Source: Lysobacter sp. GX 14042 | GTDB lineage: Bacteria > Pseudomonadota > Gammaproteobacteria > Xanthomonadales > Xanthomonadaceae | Assembly (NCBI RefSeq): GCF_021390425.1 | Contig: NZ_JAJUWY010000003.1 | Span: 124,001-188,000 of the forward strand | Length of the DNA stretch: 64,000 nucleotides | Direction of reading: 5' to 3' | Shown here: in pieces, positions 47,016-58,521 of the stretch | Numbering within the stretch: the stretch's first letter is position 1 | Layout: every line of letters starts with the position of its first letter | Notes under the pieces: model-generated | What the model saw: only the letters and a program-made list of their open reading frames with translations | Database searches by the model: none | What the model was told of the DNA's origin: nothing | Made by a program: the position numbers and the translations under genes

Positions 47016-47411
47016 ATGGACGCAACCATGCTGCACATCCAGCCGGGCGCTGCCGAGCCCATCTACCGGCAGATCATGGAGCAGGTCCGCCGCCTGGTGG
47101 CCGGAGGCCAGCTCCAGGCCGGCCAGGAGTTGCCCTCGGTACGTGAAGTGGCTTCCGTGCACGCGATCAACCCGATGACCGTCTCCAAGGCCTACAGCCA
47201 GCTGGAAGGCGAGGGCGTGCTCGAGCGCCGGCGCGGGAAGGGAATGGCGGTGGCGGCGCGGGCGGCGGGCAAGGGATCCGCCGGGCACCGGTGGGAACTG
47301 ATCGGGCCCGGCCTGCAGGTGGTGGCACGCCAGGCGCGGGAACTGGAGCTGCCGGCCGACGAGGTCCTCGACCGGTTGCGGCGGCTGATGAAAAGCGAAC
47401 CAGGGGAGTGA
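47016..47411 (+). CDS. GntR family regulator, YtrA subfamily
   Basis: The 131-aa product has a GntR winged HTH (EPIYRQIMEQVRRLVAGGQ, LPSVREVA, NPMTVSKAYSQLE) and only a short helical C-terminal tail, the hallmark of the YtrA subfamily. Such proteins repress their own ABC-transporter operon. The ATG at 47016 directly abuts the operator; an ATG at 47028 is the alternative. The stop codon overlaps the ribosome-binding site of the ATPase gene. Confidence 0.92.
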   Translation: MDATMLHIQPGAAEPIYRQIMEQVRRLVAGGQLQAGQELPSVREVASVHAINPMTVSKAYSQLEGEGVLERRRGKGMAVAARAAGKGSAGHRWELIGPGLQVVARQARELELPADEVLDRLRRLMKSEPGE

Positions 47412-47413
47412 AG

Positions 47414-48361
47414 ATGGAAGCGACGATTGCCCATGAAACCGCGGTGGCCGGCATGTCGGCCCTCGACCCGCCCCTCGACCCGGCGGGGAACGTCCCGCCG
47501 CTGGCGGCCCGCCAGCTGGTCAAGCACTACGACGGGCGGGCTGCCCTGGCCGGCGTGTCGCTGTCGCTGGAGCCGGGAGCCGTGCTGGGCCTGATCGGCC
47601 GCAACGGTGCCGGCAAGTCGACCCTGATCCGCGCGCTGCTCGGATTGCTGGAGCCCGAGGCCGGGGAGGCGTGGGTCTGGGGCCAGCCGGCCCTGGCGAT
47701 GGGGGACGCGGCCAAGGCCCGGCTGGGCTACGTGCCGCAGCAGCCCGAGGCGTTGTCCTGGTTGAAGGTCGGCGACATGCTCGAGTTCGTCGGCCGCTTC
47801 TATCCGCGATGGGATGCCGGGTTCGTGCGCAGCACCCTCGCGCGCTGGGAGTTGCCGGCCAACAAGGTGCTGGCCAGGCTTTCCCCGGGCGAGCGCCAGC
47901 GGGTCGCGATCATCCGCGCCCTGGCCAGCCAGCCGGAGTTGCTGGTGCTCGACGAGCCGGTCGCCGCGCTGGACCCGGTCGCGCGCCGCGAACTGCTGCG
48001 CGAGATCGCCACCCGTGCCGGGGAGTTCGGTACCACCGTGCTGTTCTCCACCCACATCGTGTCCGACCTGGAGCGCGTGGCCTCGCACGTGGCCTTCATG
48101 CACCACGGCCAGCTGCTGTTGCAGAGCGAACTCGGCAGCCTCAAGGAACGCCACCTGCGCCTGCATGTCCCGGCCGCGGTCGCCGACCCGCTGGTGGGGC
48201 CGGTGCCGGGGGAGGTCGCCCGGCGTCCGAATCCATACGGGGGCCTGAGCGTGGTGCTGGTGCGCGGCGAGGACGGGCCATGGCCGAAGATCGCCCAGGC
48301 GCCGGGGGTGCGCCGCGAGGTGTTGTCGCTGGAGGACCTGTTCGTCGAGGTGGCGGGGTGA
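47414..48361 (+). CDS. ABC transporter ATP-binding protein (YtrA-controlled)
   Basis: The 315-aa nucleotide-binding subunit has Walker A GRNGAGKST, signature LSPGE and Walker B LLVLDEPVAALD with FSTHIVSDLE as H-loop. About 30 N-terminal residues precede the domain. The ATG at 47414 has GGGGAG at the stop of the regulator gene. It overlaps the next gene by GTGA. It is the second gene of a three-gene operon probably repressed by the GntR regulator. Confidence 0.92.
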   Translation: MEATIAHETAVAGMSALDPPLDPAGNVPPLAARQLVKHYDGRAALAGVSLSLEPGAVLGLIGRNGAGKSTLIRALLGLLEPEAGEAWVWGQPALAMGDAAKARLGYVPQQPEALSWLKVGDMLEFVGRFYPRWDAGFVRSTLARWELPANKVLARLSPGERQRVAIIRALASQPELLVLDEPVAALDPVARRELLREIATRAGEFGTTVLFSTHIVSDLERVASHVAFMHHGQLLLQSELGSLKERHLRLHVPAAVADPLVGPVPGEVARRPNPYGGLSVVLVRGEDGPWPKIAQAPGVRREVLSLEDLFVEVAG

Positions 48362-49848
48362 GCGGCCGGCCAGGCGCGATCCCCGGTGCGTGGCCGAGCC
48401 TGCGGGCCGCCGCGCCCATGCCGCTGCGGCTCGCCACCACCCTGGCGGCACTGGTCGGTGTCGCGGGCGCGGTGCTCGCGCGGGTCGCGATCCCGGGTCC
48501 GGAGCTTGCAACGCGGGTTGCGGTGATTGTCACGGCCGCCGCGGTCTGCTCGTTCTGGGCCGGCTGGGTACCGCGGTTGTTGCTGCTGCGGATCGACGGC
48601 ATGGAAGGATGCATTCCCGGGATCGCGCGCGCGGCGCATCGTGCCCTGGCCGTCGCCGCGGTCGCCACCGTGCTCCTGCCTGCGGCGCTGCTGGCGGTCG
48701 CGGGGGCCGAGCCGGGGCTGGCACTGGCGGCGCTGGTCGCGGCCGCGGCGGCGGCCATGCTGCTTGCCATGCTCCCGGCGTGGATCTGGCTGGCGGCCTG
48801 CTTCCTGCCGCTGGCGGCGATGCTGCTGCATGTCGTCGTTGTGCGGCTGCCGCTGGTATCCAACCTGCAGGTCGACGCGGGTCGGCTTTTCCAGCTGCCC
48901 TGGCTCTCCGCCGTGGCGGCAGGGCTGCTGGTGCTGGCGAGCTGGCGCTGGACTGCGGTGGTCCGTGGTCAGGCCCGACCCGGGCGCGGGCTGTGGAGCA
49001 TGCCCACGGTGCTGGCGAACCGGTCGGGCGCCTGGGGCAGCGCCTGGATGGTCGAGTCGGCGGGGCAGTTGCCCGAGTGGTTCTGGCCCTCCGGGCAGAC
49101 TGCCGGCGCCGGACCGGACAATGCGGTGCGCACGATCAGGGTGCTCCTGGGCACGCCGTTCGCGCCATTGACCCGCCGGCAATGGCTGTTCCAGTGGGGC
49201 GTGGGCGGGATCGCACTGGTGGCGGTCGCGCTTCATCTGATGCCCGGCGGGCAAGGGCACGGCTCCACGGGCGCGGTGTCGGGCTTCATGAAGGGCTTCG
49301 TCGAAGGCGGCCTGGCAGGCGGCGTGCTGGGAGGCGCCGGGGTGCTGATCGGCATGTTCGGCACGCGGCTGGACCGGATGGTCCGCAGGCGATCGGGCGA
49401 GTTGTCCGAACTCGCGCTGCTGCCCGGGCTGGATCGGTCCGCGGCGACCACCAGCCTGCTGCGCGCCGTCGTCGGCACGCCGGTGAAAAGCCTGCTCGCC
49501 GGTACGGTGATCCTGCTGGCGTTCATGGCCGGTGCCGGCGTGGACACCTCCGGCCTGGCCTGGACTGCCGCCGCGTGCGCGGGCATCGGGCTGCTTACCG
49601 CGCAGGTTTGCCTGCGGCCGCTGGCGGGACTGCCGATGCTGTGCTGGTGGGGTTACCTGCAGCTCGGGTTCGCCTTGCTGCTGGTGCTGGCCACCACCGG
49701 CCTGGCGGTCAACGGCCGCTCTTCGGAGCCAATATTGGCCGGCCTGCTCGCGGCGCTCTGGATGCCCGTCCTGCTGGCCTCGGGCCTGCAGGTCGCCCAG
49801 GCCTGGCGGCGGATCAGGGCACGCCCCCACCCCTTCGTGCAGGACTGA
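48358..49848 (+). CDS. Multi-pass membrane protein, ABC permease partner
   Basis: The 496-aa product starts at GTG 48358-48360, overlapping the ATPase stop. It has about ten hydrophobic segments in two blocks (about residues 20-200 and 280-480), separated by a polar cytoplasmic region. No ABC-2 motif stands out, but its place next to the ATPase and YtrA-type regulator points to the permease. The substrate is unknown; related YtrA operons respond to cell-wall stress. Confidence 0.75.
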   Translation: MSGRPGAIPGAWPSLRAAAPMPLRLATTLAALVGVAGAVLARVAIPGPELATRVAVIVTAAAVCSFWAGWVPRLLLLRIDGMEGCIPGIARAAHRALAVAAVATVLLPAALLAVAGAEPGLALAALVAAAAAAMLLAMLPAWIWLAACFLPLAAMLLHVVVVRLPLVSNLQVDAGRLFQLPWLSAVAAGLLVLASWRWTAVVRGQARPGRGLWSMPTVLANRSGAWGSAWMVESAGQLPEWFWPSGQTAGAGPDNAVRTIRVLLGTPFAPLTRRQWLFQWGVGGIALVAVALHLMPGGQGHGSTGAVSGFMKGFVEGGLAGGVLGGAGVLIGMFGTRLDRMVRRRSGELSELALLPGLDRSAATTSLLRAVVGTPVKSLLAGTVILLAFMAGAGVDTSGLAWTAAACAGIGLLTAQVCLRPLAGLPMLCWWGYLQLGFALLLVLATTGLAVNGRSSEPILAGLLAALWMPVLLASGLQVAQAWRRIRARPHPFVQD

Positions 49849-49873
49849 GCCAGCCGGCGGGTACTATCCGCGC

Positions 49874-50854
49874 ATGGGGATCGGATCGCTACTGCGCGGA
49901 TGGCTTCTGGCCGGACTGGCAATGGCCGCGTTTGCGCCCGCCGCCGCGCGGAGCGCGGACGTGCCGTCGTCGGCGGCGGACACGCGGGTCCGGGCGGTGA
50001 CTCCCGCCGGGAACTTCCGCTATGCCTACCTGCCACCGCGCTCCCCGGACCTCGAGCCGGTCCATGCACGCATGGAAAGCCTGGACCTGCTGCGCCGCCT
50101 GCCCGAACTGCACTGGCTGGACGGCCTGCTGGTGCTGCCCGGGCCGGTGACCTACATCGCCGCCGAGTGCGGCGAGGCGGACGCGTTCTATGACCCGCGC
50201 CGCGCCAACGTGGTGCTGTGCTACGAGATGCTCACGGTGCTGTATCGCCAGGGTGGGGAGCGCGCGGAAGTGCTGGGCATCACCGGCGTGGATGCGGTCG
50301 AGGCGGCCGAGGACTATGTCTGGGCCAACCTGCGTTTCATCGCCTCGCACGAGACCGGGCATGCGCTGATCGACCTGCTGGACCTGCCGGTGACCGGCCG
50401 GCAGGAGGACGCGGTCGACCAGTTCGCGACCTCGCTGATGCAGCACATCGGCGAGGAGGGCGAGTCGCGGCGCCAGGCGGTCGACAACCTGCGCATGGCC
50501 GCGCACTGGTTCCTGACCCGGGTCGAGGAGCAGGCCGACGACGAGGGCGGGTTCTCGCTGGATGCCTACGCCGACACCCACTCACTCGGGTTGCAGCGCT
50601 ACTTCAACCTGCAATGCCTGCTGTACGGCTCGGATCCGCAGCGCTTCGCCGCCATCGTTGAAAGCGGCGACCTACCGGTCTCCCGCGCGCGCTATTGCCC
50701 CGGGGAGGCAAGGCGCGCGCAGGAAGCTTGGGTGCGGCTGCTGCTGCCGCACTTCTCGCCAGCCCGCCCGGAGCTGCGCCAGGAAGCGGAAGAGTGGCTG
50801 CGCCGGCGGGCCGGCGAACGCTCGACCCGCAGGAGCGGCTTCATCCGCGACTGA
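49874..50854 (+). CDS. DUF4344-type exported metallopeptidase
   Basis: The 326-aa product has a signal peptide (about residues 1-28) and a DUF4344 domain with the zinc motif HETGH (159-163); the downstream EDAVDQFA segment supplies a likely third ligand. Conserved cysteines (for example in [13 protein letters not shown] and VVLCYE) fit a periplasmic protein. The biological substrate is unknown. It follows the ABC operon by 25 bp and may be read through from it. Confidence 0.85.
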   Translation: MGIGSLLRGWLLAGLAMAAFAPAAARSADVPSSAADTRVRAVTPAGNFRYAYLPPRSPDLEPVHARMESLDLLRRLPELHWLDGLLVLPGPVTYIAAECGEADAFYDPRRANVVLCYEMLTVLYRQGGERAEVLGITGVDAVEAAEDYVWANLRFIASHETGHALIDLLDLPVTGRQEDAVDQFATSLMQHIGEEGESRRQAVDNLRMAAHWFLTRVEEQADDEGGFSLDAYADTHSLGLQRYFNLQCLLYGSDPQRFAAIVESGDLPVSRARYCPGEARRAQEAWVRLLLPHFSPARPELRQEAEEWLRRRAGERSTRRSGFIRD

Positions 50855-50869
50855 CGGCCAGCGGGGCAA

Positions 50870-53278
<2,409 letters not shown>

Positions 53279-53319
53279 TTACGGAACGTCAGCGCAGGGC
53301 TGAGCGGTGAGGAGCAGGA

Positions 53320-53613
53320 ATGAGCAAGTCAGCGGTGCACACCACGGGCGCAAAGGTCTTCTTCTGGCTGGCGGTCATCCTCGCCGGCCTGAACCTGTTC
53401 CGGTTCGTGTTCTCCGGGTGGGCGCTGGATGACCTGCTCGCCGGCGCCGGTTTCGCACTGATCGCCTACGGGGCCACCCGCAACGGCTTTGGCCGCCCGG
53501 TTGACGGCGAAGGACAGCCGCTGCCGGTGGACCCGCATGCGCGGATCGCGACGCTGGCCGGCATGGCGTTGGTGGTCGTCGGGCTGGTGCTCGAAGCCGG
53601 TGCGCGCGGATGA
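53320..53613 (+). CDS. Small membrane protein
   Basis: The 97-aa product has three hydrophobic helices (about residues 12-30, 36-51 and 78-94) and no recognised domain. GAGGAGCAGG precedes the ATG. Its stop overlaps the csaA start (ATGA), so the two are co-translated. Confidence 0.75.
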   Translation: MSKSAVHTTGAKVFFWLAVILAGLNLFRFVFSGWALDDLLAGAGFALIAYGATRNGFGRPVDGEGQPLPVDPHARIATLAGMALVVVGLVLEAGARG

Positions 53614-53954
53614 ACATGCAGGAAATCGGCTGGGAGGACTTCAGCCGCGTCGAGCTGCGCGTCGGCCGCGTCCTCCGCGTCGAACCGTTCCCGGAGGCAC
53701 GCAAACCGGCCTACATCCTGCAGGTCGACTTCGGTCCGGAGATCGGCGTCCGCAAGTCGAGTGCGCAGATCACCGCGCTTTACACGCCGGAGGAACTCGT
53801 CGGCCGCCAGGTGGTGGGGGTCGTGAACTTCCCGAAGAAGCAGATCGGGCCGCTGATGTCGGAGTGCCTGGTGACTGGCTTCCACAACGCGAACGGTGAG
53901 GTCGTGCTGTGCGTCCCCGACCGCGAGGCGCCACTGGGGACGAAGCTGCTGTGA
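53610..53954 (+). CDS. csaA: CsaA-type tRNA-binding protein
   Basis: The 114-aa product is a single OB-fold tRNA-binding domain, with FSRVELRVGRVLRVEPFPEARKP, RKSSAQIT and VVNFPKKQIG as in Bacillus CsaA, a chaperone-like export factor that dimerises. An ATG six bases downstream (53616) is an alternative start. A GC-rich hairpin (53956-53979) follows the gene. Confidence 0.92.
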   Translation: MNMQEIGWEDFSRVELRVGRVLRVEPFPEARKPAYILQVDFGPEIGVRKSSAQITALYTPEELVGRQVVGVVNFPKKQIGPLMSECLVTGFHNANGEVVLCVPDREAPLGTKLL

Positions 53955-53979
53955 TGCCCCGCGCCCTTGGGGGCGGGGC

Positions 53980-54294
53980 TCAGGACGACAGCTTCATCAG
54001 CACCAGACCGGACACGATCAGCACCGCGGCGGTCACCCGCATCGGGGTGAGTGGCTCGCCCAGCACGGCGGCCCCGACCACGAAGGCACCCACCGCGCCG
54101 ATGCCGGTCCAGATCGTGTAGGCGGTGCCCAGGGGGAGGGTGCGCATCGACCAGGCCAGCAGCACGAAGCTCACGATCATGGCCACGAGGGTGACCGCCG
54201 TGGGGACGGGGCGGGTGAACCCGGCGGATTGCTTCATCGAGAACGCCCAGACGACTTCGAACAGCCCGGCGATGAAAAGGGAGATCCAGGCCAT
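53980..54294 (-). CDS. gdx: Guanidinium exporter, SMR family
   Basis: The 104-aa inner-membrane protein has four helices with the membrane Glu in LFEVVWAFSMK and TAYTIWTGIGAVG, a close match to SugE/Gdx. Gdx proteins export guanidinium in exchange for protons. The assignment is supported by a guanidine-II riboswitch in its leader. AGGAGG precedes the ATG. Confidence 0.95.
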   Translation of the reverse strand: MAWISLFIAGLFEVVWAFSMKQSAGFTRPVPTAVTLVAMIVSFVLLAWSMRTLPLGTAYTIWTGIGAVGAFVVGAAVLGEPLTPMRVTAAVLIVSGLVLMKLSS

Positions 54295-54314
54295 GTGGCC
54301 CTCCTGTCATGGGG

Positions 54315-54361
54315 CCGGGCCGTCCCGGTCGTGTGCGCCCGCGATGGGGGAGGTCGTCCTC
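54315..54361 (-). promoter_or_regulatory. Guanidine-II (mini-ykkC) riboswitch
   Basis: On the minus strand two hairpins carry the diagnostic ACGR loops: GAGG-ACGA-CCTC (54361-54350) and CCGGG-ACGG-CCCGG (54328-54315), 21 bases apart. The second ends ten bases before the AGGAGG of gdx. In this class, guanidine bound by the paired loops frees the ribosome-binding site. Placement before a SugE/Gdx gene is the standard context. Confidence 0.92.
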
Positions 54362-54445
54362 TCTGCGGGCGATTCTACCGCCTGGTCGCGGCGACGCAGG
54401 GCGCAACCGCTCCCCTCTTGCGGGCGGCGCGTCGCACCGCCCGCT

Positions 54446-54838
54446 TCAGGCACTCCTTGGCAACGGCGACCAGCCCGGCCCGTGCGGGTCGTTCCAGGTT
54501 CCCGGCGTCAGTGGCGCCAGCCCATGCGCGGCCCGTGCGCGGTCGCATTGCGGGCTGGGCTGGCCGCTCTCCCAGGCGGGCTGCAGCGCCCGGCAGGGCG
54601 AGGGCCGCCGCTCGTAGATGCCGCAACTGGCAGCGGTGCCGACTTCGCCTTCCAGCGCGATGCAGCGCGGGCTGGGCCCGCCACGCGTGCCACGCATGGC
54701 CACGCGGTGGGGATCCAGCTTCGCGGTAAGGTCCGCGGGCGTGTTCCCACCCATGAAGGGCTCGGTCTCGGACCAGTGGAAGGCGACACGGAAGTGGGCG
54801 CAGCAGGCGCCGCAGGTCAGGCAGGGGTGTTCGGGCAT
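54446..54838 (-). CDS. YkgJ family cysteine-cluster protein
   Basis: The 130-aa cytoplasmic protein has the N-terminal cluster CLTCGACC and further cysteines (CIALEGE, CGIYERRPSPCRAL) that probably bind zinc or an iron-sulfur cluster. Function is unknown. The ATG at 54836-54838 is chosen because conserved sequence starts there. It lies 17 bp after the SEC-C protein gene on the same strand. Confidence 0.88.
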   Translation of the reverse strand: MPEHPCLTCGACCAHFRVAFHWSETEPFMGGNTPADLTAKLDPHRVAMRGTRGGPSPRCIALEGEVGTAASCGIYERRPSPCRALQPAWESGQPSPQCDRARAAHGLAPLTPGTWNDPHGPGWSPLPRSA

Positions 54839-54855
54839 GGCACTGGCGCCGTCGT

Positions 54856-55575
<720 letters not shown>

Positions 55576-55620
55576 GCAGCCTCCGGCGCTTGGGAGTCCG
55601 CATGGTAGCGGGCGCTGCGC

Positions 55621-55651
55621 AAAAAAAGGGGCGCGGACCCACCCGCGCCCC
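55621..55651 (-). terminator. Rho-independent terminator after the lipoprotein gene
   Basis: On the minus strand GGGGCGCGG (55651-55643) pairs with CCGCGCCCC (55636-55628) and is followed by seven T residues (55627-55621). It ends the transcript of the upstream lipoprotein gene. Confidence 0.9.
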
Positions 55652-55683
55652 GCATGCCCGCCCAGGGCGGGAGAGAGAAGGTC

Positions 55684-56196
55684 CTACCGCACCGTGAAGC
55701 TGGTGGAATCGGCGCGCGCGCCGTCGACCGTGACCTCGACCGTGTAGGTGCCGGCGGGCCAGTCGTTGGCGTTGTTGAAGGTGATGTTGGTGGTTTCCGA
55801 ACCGGTGGTGTTGAGCGTCTGGCGCTCTTCGCCGGCCACCTGGCCGTCCTGGTACACCAGACGGGCGCCGAGCTCGACGTTGCTGGCCGCACCGTCGGTC
55901 CGGACCGAAACCACGACCGGGTCGCCGGCGGCGAAGGTGGTGGTCGGGTTGCTGATCGAGCGGTCCGCTCCGGCCCTCGTACCCAGCGTTACCGAAGTGA
56001 CGTTCACCGCGGTTTCCGGGGCCCGGGTCGCCGGCGGCATGCCGGTGTCGGGCGGGGTCATCGGGCTGGTGGCCGCGGGGGCTGTCGCCGGCGGCAGTTC
56101 ACCGGCGTGGTCGCGGTTGGCGTCGCGGTTGCAGCCCGCCAGTGCGGTGGCCGCCAGTGCCGCGGCCAGGGTCAGGTGAAGGGGCTTGAGGGTCAT
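55684..56196 (-). CDS. Small lipoprotein with beta-sandwich-like domain
   Basis: The 170-aa product has a lipoprotein signal (TALAGC, Cys about 22), a Pro/Thr/Ala-rich linker (about residues 30-62) and a Thr/Val-rich C-terminal domain (about 65-170) with strand patterns such as GTYTVEVTVDGARADSTSFTV. It may be an Ig-like or LEA-type envelope protein. No family is certain. Confidence 0.75.
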   Translation of the reverse strand: MTLKPLHLTLAAALAATALAGCNRDANRDHAGELPPATAPAATSPMTPPDTGMPPATRAPETAVNVTSVTLGTRAGADRSISNPTTTFAAGDPVVVSVRTDGAASNVELGARLVYQDGQVAGEERQTLNTTGSETTNITFNNANDWPAGTYTVEVTVDGARADSTSFTVR

Positions 56197-56230
56197 CGGG
56201 TGCTCCTTGGAACGTGGGGGTCCGGGCGGC

Positions 56231-56560
56231 TCAACGCTCTGGACTGATCTGCGGAATCTTCAACACCTGCCCGGACTGGATCCGGTCGGGGTCGTCGAGC
56301 TGGTCACGGTTGGCCTCGTAGATTTCCCGCCAGCCACTGGCCTTGCCGTAGAAGTGCTGGGCGATGTGCGACAGGGTGTCGCCGCGCTGGACCACGTAGG
56401 TCTGGGTGGCCGGTTCGCCGACCTGCTCGGCGCTGCTGTCGGTGCGGCTGCTCACCCTGGAGAAGTCGGCCTTGCCCTGTCCCGCGCTGCGCGGGGCGCT
56501 GCTGTCAGTGCTCGATCGCACTCCCGAAAAATCGGGCTTGTTGTCACGGGTACTGATCAT
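56231..56560 (-). CDS. LysM domain protein
   Basis: The 109-aa product has a Ser/Arg-rich N-terminal half with two copies of a DFS-[GR]-V-x-S-[SR]-TDSSA motif, then one LysM domain (about residues 53-104, YVVQRGDTLSHIAQHFYGK, IQSGQVLKIPQ). LysM domains bind peptidoglycan. There is no signal peptide, as in E. coli Kbp/YgaU, which is also cytoplasmic or released by osmotic shock. Confidence 0.85.
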   Translation of the reverse strand: MISTRDNKPDFSGVRSSTDSSAPRSAGQGKADFSRVSSRTDSSAEQVGEPATQTYVVQRGDTLSHIAQHFYGKASGWREIYEANRDQLDDPDRIQSGQVLKIPQISPER

Positions 56561-56640
56561 CGGGGTCTCCTGCCCTGGGGCTGGCGACCACGATGGCAGC
56601 GGGTTTGTTAATGGAACATCGCGCCGTGGTGAAGGTGCGG

Positions 56641-57453
56641 CTACTGGCGCAGGTCGCGCCCGGCGGCAGGAGCCGAGGTCCCGGGCGTCGCCCGCCAGGG
56701 ATTGATGTCCAGGCCGCCGCGGCGGGTATAGCGCGCCTCGACCGACAGCCACTGCGGGGCAGCGACGCGGCCCAGGTCGGTGAAGACCTGTTCCACGCAT
56801 TGCTCGTGGAAGCCGCAGTGGTCGCGGAAGGACACCAGGTAGCGCAGCAGCCCGGCGCGGTCCAGCCGCGGCCCGCGGTAGGCGATCGACACCCGCGCCC
56901 AGTCCGGCTGGCCGGTGACCGGGCAGTTCGACTTGAGCAGCGCGCTGGTGAGCGTCTCCTCGACCAGCGTGGCGTGGTCGGCCGACAGCAGGCCGGCGTC
57001 CGGCGGGCCGTAGCTGCCGATGGCGACGTCCAGAGCATCGATGCAGGTGCCCGCCGGCGCCGCGTCGAAGGCAGGGAGGCCGAAGGCGACCTGTACCGGC
57101 GCTCCGGCCGCGGTCGACAGGTCGGTGGTGATACGCGCGAGCACCTCCCGCGCGCTGGCGAAGCGGGTGGCGTTGAAGGAATTCAGGTACAGCTTGAGCG
57201 ACTTGGATTCCACCAGGTCCGGCGAATCGGCCGGCACGAGGATGGTGGCGGTCTCCACCACCGGCTTGCCGCGTCCGTCCAGCCAGCCCAGTTCATAGGC
57301 GTGCCAGCGGTCATGGCCGGTGAACGGCAGGGCGCCGTCCTCCAGCCCGAGGCTGGCGCGCCCGGTACTGCGCGGGATCGGAAACAGCAGCGAGGCGTCG
57401 TACCGGCGCGGGTAGTCGACCTGGCGGCCGAGCGGGAGGTCGGAGCTGGACAT
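56641..57453 (-). CDS. queF: NADPH-dependent preQ0 reductase
   Basis: QueF reduces the nitrile preQ0 to preQ1 in queuosine synthesis. The 270-aa product is the long, two-domain type. It has the catalytic Cys177 in [13 protein letters not shown], the substrate Glu/Ser segment [13 protein letters not shown] (82-94), and [10 protein letters not shown]. No preQ1 riboswitch is evident in the short leader. Confidence 0.96.
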   Translation of the reverse strand: MSSSDLPLGRQVDYPRRYDASLLFPIPRSTGRASLGLEDGALPFTGHDRWHAYELGWLDGRGKPVVETATILVPADSPDLVESKSLKLYLNSFNATRFASAREVLARITTDLSTAAGAPVQVAFGLPAFDAAPAGTCIDALDVAIGSYGPPDAGLLSADHATLVEETLTSALLKSNCPVTGQPDWARVSIAYRGPRLDRAGLLRYLVSFRDHCGFHEQCVEQVFTDLGRVAAPQWLSVEARYTRRGGLDINPWRATPGTSAPAAGRDLRQ

Positions 57454-57511
57454 GCCGCCATTATCGCCCCGTTCCGCGGTCATGCCCGCGCACGCGCGGC
57501 TCCACCAGCGC

Positions 57512-57961
57512 TCACCGCGACGACTCCGGTATCACCGAAATCGATCCGTCCCGCTCCAGCACCGCGTACTTCACCTGCCGCATGTTCTCCAGCCCGTGCA
57601 GGCCCCGGGCCGCCTCCAGGATGTCGTCCTCTTCCACCCGCGCCTTGTCCATGCGTCCGGTCAGCGGCGTGCCGTTCTCGACCAGTATCAGGGGCACGTC
57701 GTCGAGCAGCCGGCTGGCGACATCCGAGCGCCCCTTGAGCCAGGCGAAGCCCAGTTCCATCAGCACCAGGGTGACGACCAGGATGAAGGCGTGGGTCAGC
57801 GACGGGTTGCCGCTGGCGAGGGCGTTCGACACCGCCTCGCTGATCAGCAGCAGCAGGATCATGTCGAACGCGGTCATCTGCGCCAGCGTCCGGCGACCGC
57901 CGACGCGGAACACCACCATCAGGAACAGGTAGATCACCGCCGCACGCAGCACCGCTTCCAT
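57512..57961 (-). CDS. DUF421 (YetF-like) membrane protein
   Basis: The 149-aa product has two to three N-terminal helices ([34 protein letters not shown]...) and a cytoplasmic C-terminal domain ([28 protein letters not shown]) typical of DUF421/YetF proteins. Their role is unknown, with some links to spore or envelope function in Bacillus. It follows the membrane-anchored gene upstream by nine bases. Confidence 0.88.
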   Translation of the reverse strand: MEAVLRAAVIYLFLMVVFRVGGRRTLAQMTAFDMILLLLISEAVSNALASGNPSLTHAFILVVTLVLMELGFAWLKGRSDVASRLLDDVPLILVENGTPLTGRMDKARVEEDDILEAARGLHGLENMRQVKYAVLERDGSISVIPESSR

Positions 57962-57970
57962 GGGGTCTCC

Positions 57971-58477
57971 TCAGGGATAGACAAAAAGCCGGAGTGGTAC
58001 CGCCTCGCCGCGGCCGCCATCCGCGGCGACCGCGCGCACCGTCGCCTCCAGGCGGCCGATCCCGTCGGGCTCCAGCTGCAATGCGACGGCCGCGGTGCCC
58101 TCGGCGAAGTGGCATTCGATCGAGCCGGCGCTGTGCCGGACCTGCTCGGGCTGGGGCGTGACGTGGTCGATGTCGACCTCCCCGACCAGCGGACCCTGCA
58201 GCACCAGCACCAGCGGTGCGCCGCCCGGAGCCGGGTCCAGCTGCACCTGCACCGGAACCCGGGCATGGCGCTGCGCGAAGCGGGGGTGCTCGACCCGCAG
58301 CGGTCCGGAGTCCACGTGTGCCCGGCTCAGCGGGCCGCCGTCGCCGAGCAGGCCGCTGAGCGCCCCCGCCAGCAGCAGGACCATCAGGCCCACGCCCACC
58401 ATCCGCACCACGCGGAAGCGGCGCTGGAAATCCAGGTGCTGGTGGATCTGCAATGAGGGCGGCGCGTCCGTATTCAT
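57971..58477 (-). CDS. Membrane-anchored protein of unknown function
   Basis: The 168-aa product has one N-terminal helix (about residues 26-44, MVGVGLMVLLLAGALSGLLG) and a beta-rich extracytoplasmic domain (for example VPVQVQLDPAPGGAPLVLVLQG). It is in an operon with the DUF421 gene. Pairing of such a protein with DUF421 suggests a joint envelope role, but nothing more can be said. Confidence 0.7.
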   Translation of the reverse strand: MNTDAPPSLQIHQHLDFQRRFRVVRMVGVGLMVLLLAGALSGLLGDGGPLSRAHVDSGPLRVEHPRFAQRHARVPVQVQLDPAPGGAPLVLVLQGPLVGEVDIDHVTPQPEQVRHSAGSIECHFAEGTAAVALQLEPDGIGRLEATVRAVAADGGRGEAVPLRLFVYP

Positions 58478-58521
58478 GTCCGGACTGTCGCCACGGCAAT
58501 GTGGAAGCCGCGTGTGCTTGC

